Shown piece after piece: positions 16,511 to 24,722 of a stretch of DNA of 41,181 bases (position 1 is the stretch's first letter; every line of letters begins with the position of its first letter). Both the position numbers and the translations under genes were made by a program. The stretch lies in the NCBI GenBank assembly GCA_001784585.1, contig MFRN01000027.1, positions 1 to 41,181 on the forward strand, written 5' to 3'. The notes beneath the pieces were generated by a model. The model did no database searches, was not told the origin of the DNA, and saw nothing but the letters and a program-made list of their open reading frames with translations. Source of the DNA: Candidatus Melainabacteria bacterium RIFCSPLOWO2_02_FULL_35_15. Its GTDB lineage: Bacteria > Cyanobacteriota > Vampirovibrionia > 2-02-FULL-35-15.

Positions 16511-17112
16511 TAAGATAAAATTTCTATTCCGTTAAACTTATTCATTGCCTCGCCAACGTCCTTTGTAATTATCGCTTCAAGGGCAGATATTGAAAGCTCA
16601 GTAACTTTCCCTAAAAGAGATTCTTCTTCTTTTGAAAACTTTCTTAAAACATAATCAGCTCTTATATCACCGCCAGGATCAGGGCCTATACCGATTCTTA
16701 GTCTGGTAAACTCCTGATTACCGCCAAGCATCCGGATTATTGATTCTATACCATGATGACCGCCTGCACCACTGTTAAAATTAATTCTTATTTTTCCAAG
16801 ATTTAATGCTACATCATCATGCACCACGATTAAATCCGAAGACTCCAGTTTAAACCAGTTCAATAATTTTATCACTGCATCTCCGGAATGATTCATAAAC
16901 GTAGTAGGCCATGCCAGAATAATTTCATGATTCTCTTTTTCAATTTCAATTTTTTCTTTACCGCACCAGGACAATAACTTTTTTTCTTCTTTCCCTAAAA
17001 TCTTATATTTCTCCCCAAAAGCATCAAGCACTGCAAAGCCTACATTGTGGCGGGTGTTTTCGTATTCATTACCTGGATTTCCTAAAGCTATGATTAGTTT
17101 TTTAATTGGCAT
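16510..17112 (-). CDS. pth: peptidyl-tRNA hydrolase
   Basis: Pth frees tRNA from prematurely released peptidyl-tRNA. The 200-residue protein has ALGNPGNEYENTRHNVGF (catalytic His in TRHN), FMNHSGDAV (the substrate-binding Asn) and VVHDDVALNLGKIR (Asp), then GAGGHHGIESI. Its ATG lies five bases after the ispC stop, suggesting a shared transcript valS-ispC-pth. The C-terminus is typical in length. Confidence 0.97.
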   Translation of the reverse strand: MPIKKLIIALGNPGNEYENTRHNVGFAVLDAFGEKYKILGKEEKKLLSWCGKEKIEIEKENHEIILAWPTTFMNHSGDAVIKLLNWFKLESSDLIVVHDDVALNLGKIRINFNSGAGGHHGIESIIRMLGGNQEFTRLRIGIGPDPGGDIRADYVLRKFSKEEESLLGKVTELSISALEAIITKDVGEAMNKFNGIEILS

Positions 17113-17117
17113 GATTT

Positions 17118-18326
17118 CTAATTTGTAGCAATGGACACAATAAATTGCGTCCCTATTGATTTTACAAATTCATTTGCTCTTATACGAATCTCTCTATCAA
17201 TATCTAAAATTTCCTCTAATGATTTAGGGGTGATCGGATTATGATTTTCTAAAGTTCTTGAAATAATTTTTTCAATGTCTACAAATGAAATTTGCTCTTT
17301 TAAAAATAAATCAACTGCTACTTCATTGGCAGCATTTAAAACTATTGGATAACTTTGGCCTTTTTTTGCCACATCATATGCTAATTTCAGACATGGAAAT
17401 CTTTCAAAATCAGGTTTTTCAAATTCAAGTTTTCCTACAGACAAAAGATCACAAAACAAATTAAACGGTAGTTCTTTTCTCTCCGGATAAAAAAGTGAAT
17501 ACTGAATGGGAAGTTTCATATCTGTAGCACCAAGCTGTGCAATTATATTTCCATCTATAAACTCAACTGCACTGTGCATAATGCTCTGCGGATGGATAAA
17601 TACATCGATCTGATTTACTCCAATATCAAACAAAGCCATAGCCTCAATAATTTCAAGTCCTTTATTCATAAGGGTGGCTGAGTCAACTGTGATTTTCTGC
17701 CCCATTACCCATGTAGGATGTTTTAGAGCATCTTCTTTTTTTGCATTTTGAATCTGGGATTTAGTCCAGCTTCTGAATGGCCCCCCGGATGCAGTAAGGA
17801 TTATTCTCCTTATCTTTTCGTGAAGACGTCCCACCGGAACATCTCTACCAAGGCATTGATGAATAGCTACATGTTCACTGTCCAGCGGAATAATCTCACC
17901 TTTGTTTTTCACCAGAAGATCTTTAATCAGACTCCCTGCAATAACCAGTGTTTCTTTATTTGCAAAAGCTACTCTTTTCCCATGGCTTAATGCTGAAATA
18001 GTAGGTTTCAAACCTATTGCTCCAACCAGACTGTTTACCACTATGTCACATGAACACGATGAGATAAACTCAAGACCTATATCTCCCCAGAATATTTCAA
18101 TTACAGGATTTTTTAAAATTGATTTTAACTCCTGGGCTAAAAAAGCATCTTTAACCGACACAAACCTGGGGTTATGTTCTTGTATTTGCTCAGCAAGAAG
18201 AGGTGCATTTTTACCTGCAGCAAGTCCAATCACTTCAAAATCATCCTTAAAAGCAGATAAAACATCCAGGGTTTGCCTGCCAATTGATCCTGTAGAGCCT
18301 AGTACAGTAACTTTCTTTCGTTTCAT
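17118..18326 (-). CDS. ispC: 1-deoxy-D-xylulose 5-phosphate reductoisomerase
   Basis: IspC (Dxr) converts deoxyxylulose phosphate to methylerythritol phosphate using NADPH, the committed MEP step. The 402-residue protein has the N-terminal nucleotide site GSTGSIGRQTLD, the metal and substrate motifs LDSEHVAIHQCLG, LTASGGPFRSW and VDSATLMNKGLEIIEA, and HPQSIMHSAVEF. The last residues (GTQFIVSIATN) are encoded by an imperfect palindrome at 17125-17159 and may be a replaced tail. The ribosome binding site GGAGGA is separated from the ATG by a 22-base hairpin (18333-18354). It lies 36 bases after the valS stop. Confidence 0.97.
   Translation of the reverse strand: MKRKKVTVLGSTGSIGRQTLDVLSAFKDDFEVIGLAAGKNAPLLAEQIQEHNPRFVSVKDAFLAQELKSILKNPVIEIFWGDIGLEFISSCSCDIVVNSLVGAIGLKPTISALSHGKRVAFANKETLVIAGSLIKDLLVKNKGEIIPLDSEHVAIHQCLGRDVPVGRLHEKIRRIILTASGGPFRSWTKSQIQNAKKEDALKHPTWVMGQKITVDSATLMNKGLEIIEAMALFDIGVNQIDVFIHPQSIMHSAVEFIDGNIIAQLGATDMKLPIQYSLFYPERKELPFNLFCDLLSVGKLEFEKPDFERFPCLKLAYDVAKKGQSYPIVLNAANEVAVDLFLKEQISFVDIEKIISRTLENHNPITPKSLEEILDIDREIRIRANEFVKSIGTQFIVSIATN
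17125..17159. repeat. imperfect palindrome over the 3' end of ispC
   Basis: GGACACAAT (17133-17141) and ATTGCGTCC (17144-17152) pair with one mismatch around AA. The flanks, GTAG on the left and CCTA on the right, match the ends of the perfect palindrome in dnaX, so this is probably a decayed copy of the same family. Confidence 0.6.
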
Positions 18327-18332
18327 TTTGTT

Positions 18333-18362
18333 GAGACTCCCGATGGGGCGTCTCTCCTCCTG
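18333..18362 (-). promoter_or_regulatory. ribosome binding site separated from the ispC start by a hairpin
   Basis: On the minus strand the order is the valS stop, CA, GGAGGA, then a 22-base hairpin with GAGAC/GTCTC and CCC/GGG pairs (18333-18354), then AACAAA and ATG. Linear distance is too long for normal initiation, but folding the hairpin brings the Shine-Dalgarno to about six or seven bases from the ATG. Confidence 0.5.
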
Positions 18363-21188
18363 TTATTTTAAAAGTTCTATCTGTTCATTAATTGTTTTTA
18401 TCTGATTCTCTAATTCTGAGACTCTTGTCTTAACCTCATCTATTTTATCCTGTGCTGCATTGTTAATAAAGTTTGCATTGTTAAGTTTTAATTTCTGGTT
18501 TTCCATTTCTTTTTTAAATAAAGTTTTCTTTTTATTTAAACTGCTTAACATATTGTCAATGTCCACAAGACCTGATATAGGAATAAGAATCCTTGTATCA
18601 AAAATCAAAGCTCCTGTCGATGGTTTAACAGGTTTAAAATTTTCAAAAATAGATACTTTGGATTTAGTTAAAAATTCTATATACTCCACTGAGTGCTCCA
18701 GTATATTTTTCTCTTGTGTGTTTTTTGTAAAAAGCTTAACATCTATTTCATTTACCCACGGGATTCCCACAGTCTGACGCAGGTTTCTAATAGTCCTGGT
18801 CGTATCAATAACATGTGAAAAACTTTTTGCCTCGATATTACTGAAGTTTTGATCACATGCCGGGTATGAAGTTAAAGAAATATATTTTTCTTTTTTGTTT
18901 ACTAAAGGAAGTGACTGCCAGATTTCTTCAGTAATAAATGGCATTATCGGATGAAGTGCTCTAGTAATACCTTCAATTATATAAAAGAGTATTTGCTGAG
19001 TTTGTTCCCTTAATTCTGGTTCTAATAGCTGCCTTTTTGCAATCTCCAGATACCAGTCACAGAACTCATCCCAGATAAACTTATAAGAAGATCTTGCAAT
19101 TTCTAAAAAATCATAAGTATTAAATAATTCAGAGTAAGAATTAATTTGATTTGTATATTGATGTAAAATCCATTTGTCAGCCAGTGTAAGTAAAGGCAAT
19201 TCATGAATTGCCTTTACTTCATACGTTTTATTTGGCTCCAGATTCTGCATTACAAACCTGCTTGCATTCCAGAATTTATTTGCAAATCTTTTATATTGTT
19301 CTAAAACATCAGATTCCCATCTTCCTTCTTTGTCTTTCCTTCCGGGGAAGCGTACATCCTGACTACCTGTTATACCAAGGCTAAAATACCAGAATCTGTT
19401 TGCATCAGCACCGTATTTTTCTATCAGATCAAGCGGATCAATTGCATTTCCTTTTGATTTTGACATTCTTTTGCCATCCGGAGTCTGAATAACAGGATGA
19501 ATTAAAACTTCTCCAAAAGGCACATTACCGGCAAATTCCAGCCCCATAAAAACCATTCTTGAAACCCATAGATTTATTATTTCCCTGGCTGTTGCAAGAA
19601 CACTTGTCGGGTAAAATGTTTTAAAGTAACTTGTCATTGCGAGGAGTCCGCCTTTGGCGGACGACGAAGCAATCTCATTTTCGTTATAACTATTATGAGA
19701 TTGCTTCGCTTCGCTCGCAATGACAGAGCTCTCAGGCCATCCAAGCGTAACAAAAGGCCAAAGTGCCGAGCTGAACCACGTATCCAAAACATCAGGATCC
19801 TGAGTTAGATTTTTACTTTTACATTCAATACATTCTTTTGGAGTTTCTTCATCTGCTGTAGCATGATTGTTTTCACAGTACCAGACTGGAATCTGATGTC
19901 CCCACCAGAGCTGACGGCTAATACACCAGTCTCTGATGTTTTTTAGCCAGTTTAAATAATGATTTTTATAACGCTCCGGAGTAAATCGAATGCGAGGGGC
20001 CGGACCCTCGCTTACAGCTTTTATAGCCGGTCCTGCAAGTGGTTTCATCTTCACATACCACTGTTCTGAAAGATAAGGCTCTATAACAGTTCCACATCGA
20101 TCGTGTTTACTGGAAGCCTGTTCATATTCCGCAATTTGTTTTAATAAACCAAGTCCTTCAAGTTTTTGAACTGTAAGTTCTCTTGCTTTAAAGCGGTCCA
20201 GATTTTGAATGTCTGCCGGTATTCCAATATTTTCCTTATCTGTAATTTTTCCGTTTGGAGACATAATTTCAGGATACTTTCCAAGTTCTCTGTGTCTTTC
20301 AAAGATCTCATAGTCAGTAGCATCATGCGCTGGTGTAACCTTCAGACAGCCTGTTCCAAAATCCAGCTCTATAGCTTCATCACCGACAATCGGGATTTGT
20401 TTATTTATAAAAGGAAGAAAAACCTTTGTCCCGATTAATTTTTTATATCTGCCGTCATTCGGGTTTACTGCTACTGCAATATCCCCGAACATTGTCTCAG
20501 GACGGGTTGTAGCTATAGTCAATCCGCCCTTGGAAATATTTTTAATATCAAAGGGATATAAAATATGAAAAAGTTTTCCTTTAATTTGTTCAGTTTCTAC
20601 CTCCAGATCACTAATGCTTGTTAAACACTTCGGGCACCAGTTAACTATTCTTTTCCCTCTGTAAATTATATTTTTTTTAAATAACTCAACAAAAACTTTT
20701 CTTACTGCTTTTGTATAATTTTCGTCCATTGTAAAAACAAGGCGATCATAGTCCAGCATGCAGCCTAGTTTTTTCATCTGGTTTATAATTTCATTTCCAT
20801 GTCTTTCTTTCCAGCTCCAGACACGTTTTAAAAACTCTTCTCTGCCTAAATCTTCTTTCCTTTTTTTCTCATTTTTTGAAATATCTCTTTCTACTAAAAC
20901 CTGGGTGGCAATTCCGGCATGATCTGTACCGCCCTGCCAGAGAACATTTTTTCCATTCATTTTGTTATATCTGATTAAGACATCCTGAATAGTATCCCCA
21001 AATGCATGTCCCATATGAAGACTGCCGGTTACATTTGGCGGAGGAAGTGCTATGGAAAAGTTTTCTTTATCCGGTTCTATCTTTGATTTAAAAAGTTTTT
21101 CATCAAGCCAGATCTTTAACCACTTTTCTTCAACTTCTTTTGGATTATAGGTTTTTGAGAGTTCAGTCATACCCTTAACTTTTACCAT
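18363..21188 (-). CDS. valS: valyl-tRNA synthetase
   Basis: The 941-residue class I synthetase charges tRNA-Val. It shows the HIGH region PPPNVTGSLHMGHAF, an editing (CP1) domain with TTRPETMFGD and a DWCISRQLWWGHQIPVWYC segment, the KMSKS motif GKRMSKSKGN, the anticodon-binding domain, and the C-terminal coiled coil of ValS. Between GWPE and TFYPTS there are about 30 extra residues (SSVIASEAKQSHNSYNENE and onwards to AMTSYFK), encoded by the 94-bp element at 19632-19725; canonical ValS has a short loop there. The start is uncertain: an ATG seven codons later (21170) is also possible. It probably leads the valS-ispC-pth transcript. Confidence 0.97.
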   Translation of the reverse strand: MVKVKGMTELSKTYNPKEVEEKWLKIWLDEKLFKSKIEPDKENFSIALPPPNVTGSLHMGHAFGDTIQDVLIRYNKMNGKNVLWQGGTDHAGIATQVLVERDISKNEKKRKEDLGREEFLKRVWSWKERHGNEIINQMKKLGCMLDYDRLVFTMDENYTKAVRKVFVELFKKNIIYRGKRIVNWCPKCLTSISDLEVETEQIKGKLFHILYPFDIKNISKGGLTIATTRPETMFGDIAVAVNPNDGRYKKLIGTKVFLPFINKQIPIVGDEAIELDFGTGCLKVTPAHDATDYEIFERHRELGKYPEIMSPNGKITDKENIGIPADIQNLDRFKARELTVQKLEGLGLLKQIAEYEQASSKHDRCGTVIEPYLSEQWYVKMKPLAGPAIKAVSEGPAPRIRFTPERYKNHYLNWLKNIRDWCISRQLWWGHQIPVWYCENNHATADEETPKECIECKSKNLTQDPDVLDTWFSSALWPFVTLGWPESSVIASEAKQSHNSYNENEIASSSAKGGLLAMTSYFKTFYPTSVLATAREIINLWVSRMVFMGLEFAGNVPFGEVLIHPVIQTPDGKRMSKSKGNAIDPLDLIEKYGADANRFWYFSLGITGSQDVRFPGRKDKEGRWESDVLEQYKRFANKFWNASRFVMQNLEPNKTYEVKAIHELPLLTLADKWILHQYTNQINSYSELFNTYDFLEIARSSYKFIWDEFCDWYLEIAKRQLLEPELREQTQQILFYIIEGITRALHPIMPFITEEIWQSLPLVNKKEKYISLTSYPACDQNFSNIEAKSFSHVIDTTRTIRNLRQTVGIPWVNEIDVKLFTKNTQEKNILEHSVEYIEFLTKSKVSIFENFKPVKPSTGALIFDTRILIPISGLVDIDNMLSSLNKKKTLFKKEMENQKLKLNNANFINNAAQDKIDEVKTRVSELENQIKTINEQIELLK
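19632..19725. mobile_element. 94-bp MITE-like palindromic element inserted in frame in valS
   Basis: Perfect 12-bp terminal inverted repeats, TGTCATTGCGAG (19632-19643) and CTCGCAATGACA (19714-19725), enclose a second perfect 13-bp inverted repeat, GAAGCAATCTCAT (19666-19678) with ATGAGATTGCTTC (19695-19707), and a GTCCGCC-TTT-GGCGGAC hairpin. It encodes no protein of its own. Its ends match the hairpin at 14532-14560. Peptides of the VIASEAKQS type are known from similar repeats inserted in many bacterial genes. Confidence 0.85.
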
Positions 21189-21297
21189 AAGAAATCAGTT
21201 CCAGAGAATTAGTTATACCTCTTGATTAAGAAGGTTCATTTGTGGTGAAATATTTATACAAAGAAAAGTCAGAGAAAAGAAATAAGGAGTATAAATT

Positions 21298-21798
21298 ATG
21301 TCAGCTATTCCAGTGGGTGCGATCGTTCCGGTTTCTGTAAGAAGAAACCTGTTAGGTGAGAGAGTAGATCGAAGTATTCAGGTTCTTGGAGATGAAAGAG
21401 GTGGTTTTATTCCGGTCAGGCAGCTTGGAAATGGTGATAAATCATATACCTTAATTCCAGCAAGCAAGCTAAACGGTTACTTGTCATCTCCCCTTGTAAA
21501 AAAGCATGGTACTGATAAAACTGCCTCAATAACAGCTGCTGATCAAAATATTAGCAAGCTTTGGCAATATCTTACAAAAAACCCGGATGCTGAAAAGTTT
21601 TTTGCAACCTTTGATGAGCAAGGATTAATTAAATCATTTACCAAGCCTGGAGAAAATGGTGAGCTAAATGAAGGCTCCAATGCAGAGTTTGTTGTTCAGG
21701 GAGATGGAACAGTATCTTTGCTCGCAAATAATACATTTAAAATTGGAGAGCAGGTAGACTTTTTAAACTGGCTCCTTGCAAATTTAAAAACTATCTAA
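21298..21798 (+). CDS. protein of unknown function
   Basis: I do not recognise this 166-residue protein. It lacks a signal peptide, membrane segments and cysteines. The sequence is soluble and mixed, with an N-terminal Val/Ile/Pro-rich segment (IPVGAIVPVSVRRNLLG) and a Gly/Asp-rich middle. A clear ribosome binding site, AAGGAGT, lies nine bases before the ATG, so it is very likely expressed. It precedes cutA by 51 bases on the same strand and is divergent from valS. Other possibilities: a lineage-specific structural or regulatory protein. Confidence 0.7.
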   Translation: MSAIPVGAIVPVSVRRNLLGERVDRSIQVLGDERGGFIPVRQLGNGDKSYTLIPASKLNGYLSSPLVKKHGTDKTASITAADQNISKLWQYLTKNPDAEKFFATFDEQGLIKSFTKPGENGELNEGSNAEFVVQGDGTVSLLANNTFKIGEQVDFLNWLLANLKTI

Positions 21799-21849
21799 AA
21801 CATAATACCCCCCTATTCATGTTAAAATCTCACTATTGAGGTTTAACTT

Positions 21850-22191
21850 ATGGCTGAGTCAAAAGATCCAATTATTGTTTTAATGACCTGCAAGGATGTC
21901 ACTGAAGCAGAAAAAATTGCAGGAGAGCTGGTTAAGGATGGTCTTGCTGCCTGCGTTAACATCATTAACAAAGTTCGCTCAGTTTATCGCTGGCAGGGGG
22001 AAATTTGCAGGGATACTGAAGCACTTTGTGTTATAAAAACAGTTAAAGGAAATTTTGGAACACTAAAGGACAAAATTAAATCTTTGCATAGTTATACAGT
22101 TCCTGAGGTTATCGGGCTTCCTATAGATATTGGATCAGAAAAATATCTAAAATGGCTTGTTAAGGAAACCAAAATTCTGGCAAAAGTCTAA
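21850..22191 (+). CDS. cutA: CutA1 divalent-ion tolerance-like protein
   Basis: A 113-residue protein with the CutA trimer signature: IVLMTCKDVTEAEKIAGELV, then GLAACVNII, SVYRWQGEI and SYTVPEVIGLPIDIGSEKYLKWL. CutA1 is PII-like in fold and very stable; copper tolerance was its first described role, but its general function remains unclear. TTGAGG lies about eight bases before the ATG. It sits between two genes with their own ribosome binding sites. Confidence 0.95.
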   Translation: MAESKDPIIVLMTCKDVTEAEKIAGELVKDGLAACVNIINKVRSVYRWQGEICRDTEALCVIKTVKGNFGTLKDKIKSLHSYTVPEVIGLPIDIGSEKYLKWLVKETKILAKV

Positions 22192-22282
22192 AAAATGTTT
22201 ATGGTGCTGGACATTTTTATTATTATTTTATAAAATTTTAATTAATTTTGAAACAGACAAATCTGCATAAACAAAGAGGATT

Positions 22283-23899
22283 ATGGTGGGAAATATAGTT
22301 GATGTAATAATTGGCAGCCATGCTTATCAGCCTCCCGGCAGACTTAAAAACATAGTTCAGTATCATCCCTTCCCGGATGCTCTCAGAGATGTTAAACTGC
22401 CTGATGACTTAGTGATCGATCCTTATAATGGTTCAAAGGATTATACAGCTGTTGCAACCGAAGAATGTTATAAACCTTGCGGAGAACACAAAATACTTGC
22501 ACTGGCAAGTGGAGATTTTTCTCCGACTACACTATCCTATCTGGAACAAGGAAGGCCGACTGTTAATTGCAAGCCTAGTCCATATGATCTAATTAGAATG
22601 AGCTATGGAATAAGCAAAATGAATTTTGGCGGACATGCATCTTTCTTAATGCAGGGAGGGTATGACCATTTAATATTTCCTTTTGAAACTCCTGAAGTTA
22701 AAGATATTCAGGTTTCAATGGCAAAAGAGGCATTTAAAGCACATTTTGGAGAATATCCAAAAGGTGCCTGGGCTCCTGAAGCAGGAATTGATTTACAAAC
22801 ACTGGAAACTTTTGCGAATAACGGAATAGAATTTACTGTTCTTGCACCGTGGCAGGCACACGGCATAAAAAAAATCGAAAGTGAAAATTGGGAATACGTA
22901 GGCAGTGCTATTGATCCCGGGAAAACATATAAATGTTCTCTACCCAATGGAAAATCAATTGCAATTTTCTTTTTTGATGAACCTCTTGCAAGAAAAATCG
23001 CACATAATTATTGTGGAATATATTCATCTTCAGATAACTTTCTGGGTCACATAAAAAACACAAGACAGAACGGACTTACTGTAACTTACAATGATTTAGA
23101 AACCTGGGGACATCACTGGGGTCTTCACAAAGGAGTAGATTCAGTAAAAACAGTCTCTGAAACACTTTTAGCTTTATACGATGGCAAAGAGATAGATGGA
23201 ACTATCTACAAATTAACAACCTTCAGTAAATATTTAAAAGAGCATCCGCCTGAATATGAAGTAAGTATAAAAGGATGGACATCATGGAGCTGTCATAGAA
23301 ATGGATCAGATCACGGACTTGGAAGATGGGGTGACCATATAAGGACTGATTGTGATTGTGGTGACGTATGGGATTCAAAGTGGAGAAGTAATCTAAGATA
23401 TGCACATGAATTTTTAAATAAAGAAACAGAAAAAATTTTCTTCCATAAAGTTGGTCCTGATTACTTTATCGATCCAAAACAAGCCCTTAAAGAATATGTT
23501 TTAGTTTTATGTGGAAAAGAAGGACTTAAAGATTTTTTAAAAAAACATGCCAAGCCAGGGGTTAAGAATTTTGAAAAAATGTATAAACTTCTTGAAATGC
23601 AAAAGTTTTCTATGCTTATGAACACAAGCTGCGGCTGGTTTCACGGTAATTTAAAAAGAATTGAACCTATTATGAATATGGTGGCTGCAAACAGTGCACT
23701 TAGAATATTAAAAGAAATCCTGCCTAGAGACAGGGGGCAGGATATTGAAGGGCGCTTTATTGAGCTTTTATCCCAGGTTCATGTGGACTTTACTAGTGCC
23801 GACAACGTTTTTAGAGAAGCTATTGCTGCAAATCCTAATTACTATGGAAATGGCAAACCAAAGTCATTTTTGGCTACAGCACCAGTTGTAGCAGCATAA
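22283..23899 (+). CDS. GH57-type glycoside hydrolase family protein (DUF3536)
   Basis: The 538-residue protein carries GH57 features: a nucleophile region GAWAPEAGIDLQTLE, a later YNDLETWGHHWG motif matching the D-x-E-x-GHH region of the family, and GWTSWSCHRN. The second half matches DUF3536, including KMYKLLEMQKFSMLMNTSCG. GH57 enzymes act on alpha-glucans (amylase, branching enzyme); DUF3536 members have no firm substrate. Most relatives I know are about 800 residues, so this one is short at the C-terminus. AGAGGA precedes the ATG. A role in glycogen metabolism is inference. Confidence 0.85.
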   Translation: MVGNIVDVIIGSHAYQPPGRLKNIVQYHPFPDALRDVKLPDDLVIDPYNGSKDYTAVATEECYKPCGEHKILALASGDFSPTTLSYLEQGRPTVNCKPSPYDLIRMSYGISKMNFGGHASFLMQGGYDHLIFPFETPEVKDIQVSMAKEAFKAHFGEYPKGAWAPEAGIDLQTLETFANNGIEFTVLAPWQAHGIKKIESENWEYVGSAIDPGKTYKCSLPNGKSIAIFFFDEPLARKIAHNYCGIYSSSDNFLGHIKNTRQNGLTVTYNDLETWGHHWGLHKGVDSVKTVSETLLALYDGKEIDGTIYKLTTFSKYLKEHPPEYEVSIKGWTSWSCHRNGSDHGLGRWGDHIRTDCDCGDVWDSKWRSNLRYAHEFLNKETEKIFFHKVGPDYFIDPKQALKEYVLVLCGKEGLKDFLKKHAKPGVKNFEKMYKLLEMQKFSMLMNTSCGWFHGNLKRIEPIMNMVAANSALRILKEILPRDRGQDIEGRFIELLSQVHVDFTSADNVFREAIAANPNYYGNGKPKSFLATAPVVAA

Positions 23900-23906
23900 G
23901 ACCCTA

Positions 23907-23935
23907 TGGACAATAAGGTTAACTACCTTTATAAT
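23907..23935 (+). promoter_or_regulatory. strong predicted sigma70 promoter
   Basis: TGGACA (23907-23912), a 17-base spacer, and a perfect TATAAT (23930-23935). This is the best consensus promoter seen in the window. It lies 79 bases before the ATG at 24014. Confidence 0.65.
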
Positions 23936-24013
23936 TAACCCTAATTACAAAGAGCTAGGAACATTTAATACTCTAAAGAATTCTAGTGTATTAAGAAAAA
24001 AAAGAGGAAGTAC

Positions 24014-24700
24014 ATGGGCGTACGGCCACTCAGTTTAGAACAAGCATCAAAGTCATATGGATTATCATCTGCTGCACTTAAATCAAAAGTAGACGGTATT
24101 AGAACTCCTATAGGTGGCTATGAAGCTGAAATAGATTCAGAAATTGAAACACCACGTTATTACAACAAAGACGGTAGATTAATTCATGACTGGAAATTTA
24201 TACAAAGGCCTGTACTTCTGACAAAGGGTGGCAAAAATGATGGTGTTTATCTGGTTGAAATAAAACCCAGTCACTATAACCTCTCAGCTATTTTAAAAGA
24301 ACCTGATGAAATATACAGACTTGAAAACGAGATTTGCAATATAGCTACCCTGCCCAGAGTTAAACATTTAATTGCAAGTTTATACAAGTGTGAATTAGTT
24401 AATGGAACAAGTCCTGACAGGCTTGCAGGATTTTTTCTAAACAGAAAAGGGCTTATGGAAAATGAATATAAACATTTAAGTCTGGTTCATGTGGAAGGCA
24501 GGTTGTATGAAAGGTTGTTAGAAAATCATGCAATTGATCACTTTACCCATGATAATGTACCTGATGCAATTACAGACAATGGTAATTTTAGAAGTGCTGC
24601 AATTCTTGCTTCAAAAGAACCCCCTACAGTAAGCCATTTAAGGCTTTTTACTGGCAATAGTAATAACGAAGCACCGGATACATCCATTTACTATTCATAG
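24014..24700 (+). CDS. protein of unknown function with near-consensus promoter
   Basis: I do not recognise this 228-residue protein. It has no signal peptide or membrane span. The sequence is polar, with a central segment (WKFIQRPVLLTKGGKNDGVYLVEI) and later HLSLVHVEGRLYERLLENHAIDH. AGAGGA lies about six bases before the ATG, and the promoter at 23907-23935 is strong, so high expression is likely. It converges with the TPR gene with a 22-base gap. No function is proposed. Confidence 0.75.
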   Translation: MGVRPLSLEQASKSYGLSSAALKSKVDGIRTPIGGYEAEIDSEIETPRYYNKDGRLIHDWKFIQRPVLLTKGGKNDGVYLVEIKPSHYNLSAILKEPDEIYRLENEICNIATLPRVKHLIASLYKCELVNGTSPDRLAGFFLNRKGLMENEYKHLSLVHVEGRLYERLLENHAIDHFTHDNVPDAITDNGNFRSAAILASKEPPTVSHLRLFTGNSNNEAPDTSIYYS

Positions 24701-24722
24701 TAAGAGCAGGTTTTAGAAATAC

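Noticed and set aside
17902-18405. 167-codon plus-strand frame opposite ispC
   Set aside because: Antisense of a well-recognised gene, without family features.
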